NCBI GenBank assembly: GCA_003990745.1
Contig: RBNI01004109.1
Span: forward strand, 1 to 14,626
Reading direction: 5' to 3'
Length of the DNA: 14,626 nt
Origin: Jimgerdemannia flammicorona
Lineage: Eukaryota; Mucoromycota; Endogonomycetes; Endogonales; Endogonaceae
Shown: positions 8,791 to 14,626 of the stretch, piece after piece
Layout: every line of letters starts with the position of its first letter
How positions within the stretch are numbered: the stretch's first letter is position 1
The notes under the pieces: generated by a model
What the model was told of the DNA's origin: nothing
The model's database searches: none
The model's input: the letters and a program-made list of their open reading frames with translations, nothing else
Position numbers and translations under genes: made by a program

Positions 8791-8853
8791 GTTCAGAGGT
8801 TGCATGTGATTTTGGTGGCTTGTTCAGAGGATGATGTGTGGTTTTGGTGGCTT
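8791..8853. repeat. Second tandem dimer, 31/32-bp units
   Basis: Units 8791-8821 and 8822-8853 both begin GTTCAGAGG and end TTTTGGTGGCTT. They are probably upstream regulatory repeats of the element. A decayed copy of this region is present at 12061-12169. Confidence 0.8.
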
Positions 8854-8877
8854 GGAGGTTGTGTGCTTATACTGGCA

Positions 8878-9353
8878 CTCCTTCCTCCATCAGTATCCAG
8901 CTGTGGATCCTGTATCATATTAAAGTCACCTCTCAGAACATTGACACCTTTCTCCAAGAAGACACCCTCCTCTAACAGATCTCTAATCCACTCAATCCAC
9001 TCACTCCTAACTACAGGACAGTAGCAGAAGCCAATCCTCACTGATTCCCACCCAGGTCAGTGCCATTCTCCCCAGACCAAATGGTCCCCCCAGCTCTGAA
9101 TTCTGCCCAAGTCCTCTCTACCCTTCTTCACTAGAATCGCCACTTTGCTATTCCAAGCAGTAGCCCCTCCTTATTCTCTAGTCCACTCTACCTAATCTTT
9201 CTCATCCTCACACCATATATCCTGCAGTAAAAAGAGATCAGCCTCCAATCCCTTAAGCTAAGTAAAAATGTTCCTATGCCACCCCAATCTCTATAGCCCA
9301 TTCACATTCAGAGAAAAAATGCTAGTTATACTATTTATAAGAAATAATGTTAT
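8878..9353 (-). pseudogene. LINE ORF2 fragment: apurinic-type endonuclease domain, truncated
   Basis: Minus-strand frame with typical non-LTR retrotransposon endonuclease motifs in order: FSLNVNGL (the Asn motif), ADLFLLQDIW (normally LLQE; Asp here), GGATAWNSKVAILVKK, VRIGFCYCPVVRSEWIEWI (the 'vYaP' strand), and VLRGDFNMIQDP (catalytic GDFN). Stops at positions expected to be Arg, Gln or Trp show it is dead. The start is probably the ATA at 9353, an ATG changed by G-to-A, 16 nt after the ORF1 stop, a compact spacing usual for two-ORF LINEs. The sequence ends near 8878 before the SDH motif, and the reverse transcriptase is absent. Tad-like LINEs are the fungal group with this layout, but I cannot assign a clade from the endonuclease alone. 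Confidence 0.85.
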
Positions 9354-9369
9354 TTATCAATCATGCTCT

Positions 9370-11413
9370 CTACAAATCCACATTTAGCTCCTCCTGTGCT
9401 AAGTCCAAGTTATGTTCTGCAGTCAGTGTCTTCTCTTCAGTCACCTGTACCTCCAATCCAATCAGAAGTTCCACTATTGCCCCATTCTCCTTTTCCTTAA
9501 AGTCCTCCTAGTATTTCAGGCATGCCTCCTACCAGAGTTGTAACCCATGATGCTCTGCCCAACAATAGGCAGCCCGCTCACCAGCAATGATCACTAACTT
9601 AGCCTCCCTCACCTCATCTATCATATATCCCTCCTTCTCTTTGAAAATCACAAGTATCTCTGCCTTCAATGCCTCTACCACCCCATCCTCATGCAGAATC
9701 TGTGCCCAATACTCCTCTGGCATTACATACAGATCAACTTCTCCTAACTCCTCAGCCACGAGGTTATCCATCACCTTGCTCATCCACAGCAGGTTCCCCA
9801 CCTCCTTCTCTCTAGGAGTCTCTGGCTGCCCTGTATCCAGTATTATGGTATCTGCTCCCACACTGGTAGTCTCATCCCACTCCTCCTCTGGGATATCCAC
9901 CAGCTTGTCCTCACCAACCACTACCACCTGGCCCCCTTTCACCATATCTGGGACCTCAAAGTGAATATGCTGGGCCCCCTGCATCAGCATATCCTCCGCT
10001 TCCCCTCTCTTCCCAACCAAGCCCCTCCTGATAAGTGGGGGGGGGGTGCCATCCAAATCCTACTCCCAAACTTCGAAGGTACCATCAGCATAGAAATCCT
10101 TATCCAGCACCTTCCCAGCCCCTTCCTCATTTGCCTCCACCTCCTCTCCTCCTTTACTAGCCCAGATGCTGGCTTCAATGCCTTCAGACTCCTCAGCCCC
10201 AACCAACTTCTTCTTCACCCCTCCTTTCATACTTGTCAAAAGCTCTCTCTGCCTCTTGTGCCCCTGGGCCCACTCTTACTGCCTCCTATCAGTACAGATA
10301 TGTTTCCCATCTACAACCTCCAGATATATCAACTCTTCATACAGCTTCCAGACTTTCATCCTCCTCTCCACAGCACCACTCAACTCCTCCAGAGCCTCCA
10401 ACAAGTCCTCCTCCTTCTCTTTACTCCCTTTCACCCTCGATACCTTACAGACAAAAGCCCCCCACATCAGTACCAAGGGCCAGTTACTCGTCTTCCCTGT
10501 GGCCTCCTTCCCTGCTAGCCAAATCCTGACATTGACATCACCCATCCTGAATGTTGTCCCCTCTTACATCTGGAAGCCAATGTTCACCACATTACTATAC
10601 TCTACTATTACCTCCTTCACCCTCCTCCTAGTCTCCTCTTTTGTCACTGTAGGCACCCCTCTCATCAGAAGCTGCACCACCCTGGGGTCCCACCTTAAGT
10701 ACCACACCATGGGAACTACTACTTCCCAACCACTACTCCAGTCTTCAGGGCCTTGTCCAGTGGGCCTGCCTCCTCAAAGCCCACCTCAACCCTCTCCAGA
10801 TTCTTCAGGAACTTCACCAAGACTGCCCCAGCCACCTGCTTTGAAATAAGCCTCAGGACCATCCTCACCATCACTGCCAAACCCCAAAAGTACAAGGTAG
10901 CCACAAACTCTGAGATCGACTTCTTGAGCAATGGGGCTACTGCCAGCCCCATTACACCATCCGCCAGGTCTCTCTTCCACATTGGAAACCCCTGCCCCAC
11001 CTGGCCATCAGCTGTCATATCTCTTTTTTTTTTCTGATTCCCCATCATACTCCTATCAACAGTCTAACCCCTATGCTCACATCTTCCACCTGAGGACCAC
11101 TCTCTCTCCTGACGCTAGCCTTGCTCTTCCCCTCAGCAGTATCAGTCCTGGTTCCAGCAGGCCATCCACTCACCTTTACCTTATTAGCAAAGCTGGAGAG
11201 ACCAGGCCTTTCCCCAGATCTATCTGATACCAGTTCTCCTCCAGAGCCTTCGCCACTCTTCAACCCTCTAAAAGTCCCCATCTCTAATCCATAACCTCTC
11301 CCCACATACTGCCAGCTGAAAGCCCCAGGTCTACCCAACCTAGCACACCCTTCAGAACTCTTGCTTGATGATATTTTTATAGTACCTTTTCTCTGAGTTG
11401 TGTTGAAAACCAT
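9370..11413 (-). pseudogene. LINE ORF1 (nucleic-acid-binding/structural protein), frameshifted
   Basis: About 680 codons on the minus strand, in three frames joined by two shifts. ATG at 11413 begins MVFNTTQRKGTIKISSSKSS, a basic Ser/Gly/Arg-rich N-terminus. The frame changes at the A10 run (11033-11024), then continues MTADGQVGQGFPMWKRDLAD and VATLYFWGLAVMVRMVLRLI. A second shift lies near 10735, after which VVVPMVWYLRWDPRVVQLLM, NVVNIGFQM, WLAGKEATGKTSNWPLVLMW and a very acidic C-terminal half (EEWDETTSVGAD, VMPEEYWAQILHEDG, AEHNLDLAQEELNVDL) follow to TAG at 9372-9370. A basic N-terminus and acidic or coiled tail fit LINE ORF1 proteins; I saw no CCHC knuckles. The plus strand is strongly pyrimidine-rich here because the coding strand is purine-rich. 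Position directly before the endonuclease ORF is the main evidence. Confidence 0.7.
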
Positions 11414-11500
11414 TGCTTGAGGTTTGTGTAATGTGAATTATACAGGAGAAAGGTATTGTTGGTCTTTAGTAGTGGTAGTTGTACAAGAATAACAGGTCTT

Positions 11501-11502
<2 letters not shown>

Positions 11503-11533
<31 letters not shown>
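11503..11533. repeat. 31-T run (A31 on the LINE's coding strand)
   Basis: Uninterrupted T-run about 90 bp upstream of the LINE ORF1 start. On the minus strand it follows a decayed sequence and precedes the LINE 5' region, as expected if one poly(A)-tailed element ends and another begins. It could also be a consensus-inflated homopolymer. Confidence 0.9.
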
Positions 11534-11534
<1 letters not shown>

Positions 11535-12320
11535 AACTGCTGATACATTTGCAAGGACTGACCATCCTTATCTAGGACAAGGGCTCCTATTATCATGACT
11601 GGGGATTCAAACCTTTTAGAAATGATATTTTCTATAATCTGAGACAATTTCTAGTAATAATATCTATTATATGAATAGACTTGAGATTGGTTTTGACAAT
11701 ATCAGCTTTCTTAAGTTTCAGATGAAGCATCTGTCATTCTTCAATAGAGGTGATACAAATAGAGTAAATAGAGTTATTTAAATACATTTTGCTTCTGCTA
11801 AATAATGAGATTTTATATAGTTGTAGTATATCTTAGTCTTGAGTTAATAAGTGTGGTTCATGAACCTTGATGGATGAGATAGGGTTCTTTTTATTTTAGT
11901 TTGAGTTTGGTACTTCAGTTTCTTTTTATAATAATACAGTACACTAAGACTAGTTGTCTTAATGAGTAGAAATTTAGAGTTAGTCTTATAGTTATAGTAC
12001 TTCTTCTAGTATTCTTATATTTTGGCAGTAAGTCTTTGTACTTGCTGGCATATTATATGTAATCAGATAATCTCTTCAGTAACTTGTTTTGTAATCTTAT
12101 ATGTAGTTTTTGAATTGTTTTTGAGAGTGATATATAATTTTGATAGCTTAGAGGTTGTGTGCTTATAATTAATATAGATTTTTGATTATAAAAATGATAA
12201 TAGAAGTCAGTATATCTCAGTTATGTATCTTGGTAGAAATAATTCTATATAACTCTTATTGAGGTTCCATATTTTTCTGCATTTTTTCCAGGTGGGGTTT
12301 TGTAATTTTTCCATATAGAA
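11534..12320 (-). mobile_element. AT-rich transposon remnant, unidentified
   Basis: CpG-poor and AT-rich. Minus-strand translation gives coherent but stop-broken stretches: between about 11890 and 11640, PISSIKVHEPHLLTQD, SKMYLNNSIYSICITSIEE, MLHLKLKKADIVKTNLKSIH; and in a neighbouring frame from 11640 to 11534, QIIENIISKRFESPVMIIGA and LVLDKDGQSLQMYQQF running into the A31 tract. I recognise no domain. Its right part matches the repeat at 8791-8870. Confidence 0.45.
12061..12169. repeat. Decayed second copy of the 8791-8870 repeat
   Basis: Plus-strand 12129-12168 aligns with 8832-8870 without gaps: both end GAGGTTGTGTGCTTAT, and the differences to the left are nearly all G-to-A at 12129-12168 (GTGTGG to ATATAA, GGTGGC to GATAGC). 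Weaker similarity continues left to about 12061. It shows two insertions of one element family in the same orientation. Confidence 0.65.
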
Positions 12321-13250
12321 GTAACTATTTTTCCTCATTGGCAAATTTGCTTGCCTGACCCAATTGGCTAGCTGCAGTCAGCTCATTGACCCCTGGTTTA
12401 TCACATTCGGCCCAAACAAATTTTGACTCGGGACCGCGTACCTTACTGCAAGTTAATCCCAAATTATGTGCAAGCTGTAATTGCGCGTTTAAAGCCATCA
12501 CGTTCACGAGGATGTGACATCATACGCGAAGATCGAAACGTCATGTAATCACGTGGCCATATGCACCTCACCAAAATGGTGGTTGCCATGTCCAAATCGA
12601 GGAGGTCGTGGAACGATCGGCAAAAGACAACGGGAAGAAGTATACGCGAAAGGATTTACGTGAAAAACGCTTACAAATCCTTAGTATTAGTAAGAAGAGA
12701 AATTCCGTAGTATTAGTCAGTAAATCTTGTATAAATAGTGGATCCTAGGGATTGCAAAGCTTAGTTCTGAAAAATTGGCCAGGTGTCCAAGGTTTCGGTG
12801 CCCGCCAAGTCGCTTTCAGGCTTCCCCAGTTGCCCTACGACACTTTACATAGGGAATTCCTTAACAAAAAGCGTCGTCCTAGATCCAAAAGTTTCAGGCC
12901 GCCCGCACGTAAACTACTCCACTTATTATCGATTTCCCATCTGTGTATATCCCTCGCACGTAGCTTTGCTCACTTTCTCCATACGTATTTGTGGAATACC
13001 TTTATTCTGTGAGTCAATCCGACGTTCGATATAAATCATTGGAGTCGTTTACGACAAGCCTTGTCATTTCTTGACATTTTTCTTTTTTATTTATTTATTT
13101 TTATTTTGTTCGACGATATACCGCTTCGTTAGGTTGAAACATCACGACGCGCATCTATTGCATTTTTGGGGAATGGAACTCGGTTATAAATGACATTTTT
13201 AACAAATACAAACAAGATATTCATCCCATTCAATGGCATAGTTACCTCCG
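12321..13250. other. Intergenic, promoter-like stretch between the transposon block and the BTB gene
   Basis: CpG returns. Motifs seen on the plus strand: TGTGACATCA near 12514 (CRE-like), CACGTG and CATATG near 12550-12563, a repeated TTAGTATTAGTA / GTAGTATTAGTCAG pair (12680-12720), and TATAAATAG near 12730. No convincing protein frame follows the TATA. It could be a solo LTR (TGTGACATC... to ..TTCTTGACA, about 12513-13076) or the promoter of an unrecognised transcript; no target-site duplication was found. Confidence 0.4.
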
Positions 13251-13259
13251 TCATCCGCA

Positions 13260-14069
13260 TCAATCCAACTCAATCCAAAGACTCTTCGTGGTCTGCAGAG
13301 AGGTTAGGGATGGTGTTTCTGAACCGAAATGAGTCTTCAAGAACTGCGCCATGTGCTTCCTGACGGTTTTCATGCATGTCGCATGTACCGCATTTTTCTC
13401 GCTGAATGCCGCAATTTTTTCGAGAATTTTAACGATTGAGGACGAAGGATCTCGTAGTTGGAGGATCATGGCGTCGAGTTTGGAGTCTCTGTAGTCGAAG
13501 CATTGTTCACAGCCGGGAAGGTCATCGTAAGTGACGGTTGTCATGTCCTTGATGAAGTCGAGTCGAGCCTGGAATAGTTTTCGTTGTGTACGATCGCTAA
13601 TCCTATCGAAATCCGTAAGTTTCCGGTACGTATAGATATCATCGATTATGTACGTTGATGACATATTGAAGACGTTCGAAAACCGGTATTTTTCCGCCAA
13701 AAGTAGGGACTTAAGTGGTCGCATATAGTATTTTTCTTCAAGAAACTCCTCGGCAGCTTGTCGGAGTGCCTCCACGTCATACGAGTCGCGCAAGCGCAAA
13801 ATAACTTCAACGTTTGTCCATGAAATAGAAAGGTGTTTGCCCGGATAGATGAGGGAAAGGAGAGTTTCGATGTTCTCGGGCTCTTCGTTATTGACATAGA
13901 CGTAAAATGGAAACATCGACGATGATTTCCACTCATGGGTGAACTTGGATGCGAAGAATTTGGAAGAAAGCCTCAACACGACGCTGTGGACCTTGAACAC
14001 CGTCTTGTTGCATACAATCTTCACGTCGCCGTCGTCGTGATAATGGTTTTTGCTTGCTTTGTAGCTCAT
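13260..14069 (-). CDS. BTB/POZ domain protein, intact single exon
   Basis: 269 residues, no intron, no stop. The BTB/POZ fold covers residues ~12-112: GDVKIVCNKTVFKVHSVVL (strands and the conserved His-Ser/Val-Leu turn), SSKFFASKF, then NIETLLSLIYPG (normally ..LL.YLYTG/YPG) and a helical EVILRLRDSYDVEALRQAAEEFL. BTB domains mediate dimerisation and, in many proteins, docking to Cullin-3 ubiquitin ligases or transcription complexes. The C-terminal part (113-269) continues helical (SLLLAEKYRFSNVFNMSSTY, FDRISDRTQRKLFQARLDFI) like a reduced BACK-type region, with a CEQC pair at 187-190 and no Kelch, MATH or zinc-finger domain. Stand-alone BTB proteins of this size are often expanded in fungi, mostly without assigned function. 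The ATG is preceded by ..AAAATAC. A TTTAAATA element lies on the minus strand at 14142-14135. Composition is normal and distinct from the transposon block. Confidence 0.85.
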   Translation of the reverse strand: MSYKASKNHYHDDGDVKIVCNKTVFKVHSVVLRLSSKFFASKFTHEWKSSSMFPFYVYVNNEEPENIETLLSLIYPGKHLSISWTNVEVILRLRDSYDVEALRQAAEEFLEEKYYMRPLKSLLLAEKYRFSNVFNMSSTYIIDDIYTYRKLTDFDRISDRTQRKLFQARLDFIKDMTTVTYDDLPGCEQCFDYRDSKLDAMILQLRDPSSSIVKILEKIAAFSEKNAVHATCMKTVRKHMAQFLKTHFGSETPSLTSLQTTKSLWIELD

Positions 14070-14249
14070 GTATTTTCAGGGTGTTGGACGATGCTTGGTT
14101 GATGTATAAGCACCAAAGAGCAAAATCGTTGGCATATTTAAAGAAAACCGTATACGTGAACAAAATTAATCTTAGATTAGCGTCATTGATATTGTCATCT
14201 TCCTCACCATTCTTTCATACACAGCTATCGGAAGATTATATCAAATAAC

Positions 14250-14255
14250 TTTATT
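14250..14255 (-). terminator. Poly(A) signal AATAAA for the right-edge gene
   Basis: Minus strand AATAAA, 14 nt after the last TGA (14271-14269) of the right-edge frame and about 170 nt after the first TGA (14424-14422). It supports a minus-strand transcript ending here. Confidence 0.5.
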
Positions 14256-14268
14256 CATTGACAATTTA

Positions 14269-14626
14269 TCAAGAGTACCTCTCGGAGACCATGACCTCAT
14301 TGACAGTGCCCAGAACTTCCCATCACAGCAATATATCAAATTGCAAGTTGTAAATGACAGGCTCATCTGGCTTGCGGCATGCCCATGAATACAGTACATC
14401 AGCTTGCAGTATGATTTGTGCTCAGTTATCTTGTAGATATCGAGAGCAGTTGGCTTCCACCGGCGAGAAAATCAGCGGAAAAACTAACAGTTTTTCGACA
14501 TACCAAAAGTCTATTCGTTCACAAACTTCACGTTGGTTCTTCGGAACATTAAAATGCCGCTGTAGTATTACATCCCACCAATTCAAGCCGTGCATTGCTT
14601 GTGCAACCCAGAGAATGAAAAAAAAA
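14269..14626 (-). pseudogene. 3' part of a minus-strand gene entering from the right edge, two in-frame TGA
   Basis: The frame is open from the window edge to TGA at 14424-14422 (67 codons, including MHGLNWWDVILQRHFNVPK, NQREVCERIDFWYVEKLLVF and SPVEANCSRYLQDN). The same frame then stays protein-like through TGA 14424 (AQIILQADVLYSWACRKPDE, PVIYNLQFDILL), TGA 14325, and WEVLGTVNEVMVSERYS to TGA 14271. Two readings are possible: a gene whose true end is the first TGA with a 3' UTR beyond, or a longer ORF in which CGA codons became TGA. I do not recognise the protein. The start lies outside the window or is the ATG at about 14595. Chance openness cannot be excluded. Confidence 0.35.

Larger units (their letters stand above)
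8582..8877 (-). promoter_or_regulatory. Leader/LTR-like promoter of the unknown element
   Basis: On the minus strand, TATATAAATA lies at 8695-8686, about 105-115 bp before the ATG at 8581, followed by an A-rich leader without ATG. Upstream are two pairs of ~31-bp repeats. The 5' boundary near 8877 is set by the end of the LINE endonuclease reading and by the end of similarity to the second copy at 12061-12169. The element may begin TGCCAG..., a plausible LTR start, but this is inferred. Confidence 0.45.
4540..12320. mobile_element. Nested, CpG-depleted transposon block
   Basis: From about 4540 to 12320, CG dinucleotides almost vanish: I count roughly 25-30 by eye in 7.8 kb, against dense CpG in both flanks. 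Within it, minus-strand frames can be followed for hundreds of codons through in-frame stops, and the stops often replace expected Arg (CGA to TGA) or Gln/Trp codons. Components are a LINE fragment, an LTR-like sequence, two gag-like or unknown frames and a duplicated promoter-like repeat, described separately. CpA and TpG remain common, so the pattern is CpG-directed rather than the CpA-directed mutation of classical ascomycete RIP. Boundaries are set by the change in composition and are accurate to perhaps 50-100 bp. Confidence 0.85.

Noticed and set aside
9961..10849. Long plus-strand frames (185 and 227 codons) in 9961-10849
   Set aside because: Leu/Pro/Ser-rich translations caused by the pyrimidine-rich plus strand opposite LINE ORF1. 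The minus-strand reading has ordered sequence and abuts the endonuclease ORF.
12325..12507. Minus-strand 60-codon frame
   Set aside because: No recognisable similarity, no splice partner seen, and it lies at the composition boundary.
12752..13012. Plus-strand 86-codon frame after TATAAATAG
   Set aside because: No domain; Ser/His/Leu-rich translation typical of chance; overlaps another equally long frame.

Overview
The window looks like fungal nuclear DNA, probably from a filamentous fungus. Four things support this: short introns with GT..AG ends and one clear CTAAC branch point, a small secreted cysteine-rich protein of a fungal type, a TATA-binding protein whose sequence is fungal in character, and a CpG-depleted transposon block beside ordinary-composition gene flanks. 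I cannot place it to genus. Both ends of the window are A-runs (13 A at the left, 9 A at the right), as if the piece were a contig that stopped at homopolymers.

Left flank (1-4520, ordinary composition, CpG present): a minus-strand two-exon gene for a 76-residue secreted six-cysteine protein of the 'zygote-specific Zys3-like' kind (110-418); an intergenic stretch with a 25-A run; then the plus-strand five-exon gene for the general transcription factor TBP (1605-2791). TBP is recognisable almost end to end, but the reading frame is broken by small indels in exons 3 and 4. A 1.7 kb stretch follows with no convincing gene, a G-rich tract and an 18-bp tandem triplet.

Central block (about 4540-12320): CpG-starved, transposon-derived DNA, nearly all readable on the minus strand. 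From right to left in plus coordinates (5' to 3' on the minus strand) I read: an AT-rich remnant (11534-12320) carrying a decayed copy of a repeat found again at 8791-8870; a 31-T run; a LINE-type non-LTR retrotransposon with ORF1 (11413-9370) and the endonuclease part of ORF2 (9353 to about 8878), cut off before the reverse transcriptase; a promoter-like leader with 31-bp repeats (8877-8582) feeding a 366-codon reading frame of unknown family that has seven internal stops but no frameshift (8581-7484); an LTR-like stretch with a TATA box (7483-7085); and a second long, stop-riddled gag-like frame (7019 to about 5750) fading into AT-rich sequence. The stops are mostly explained by C-to-T changes, CGA to TGA above all, which fits a CpG-directed mutation or methylation-deamination process.

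Right flank (12320-14626): ordinary composition again, with a promoter-like or solo-LTR-like stretch (12510-13080), an intact single-exon BTB/POZ protein gene on the minus strand (13260-14069), and at the right edge the 3' part of a minus-strand reading frame with two in-frame TGA codons and a poly(A) signal. The genes do not form a pathway. The layout is that of a nest of old transposons sitting between unrelated fungal genes.
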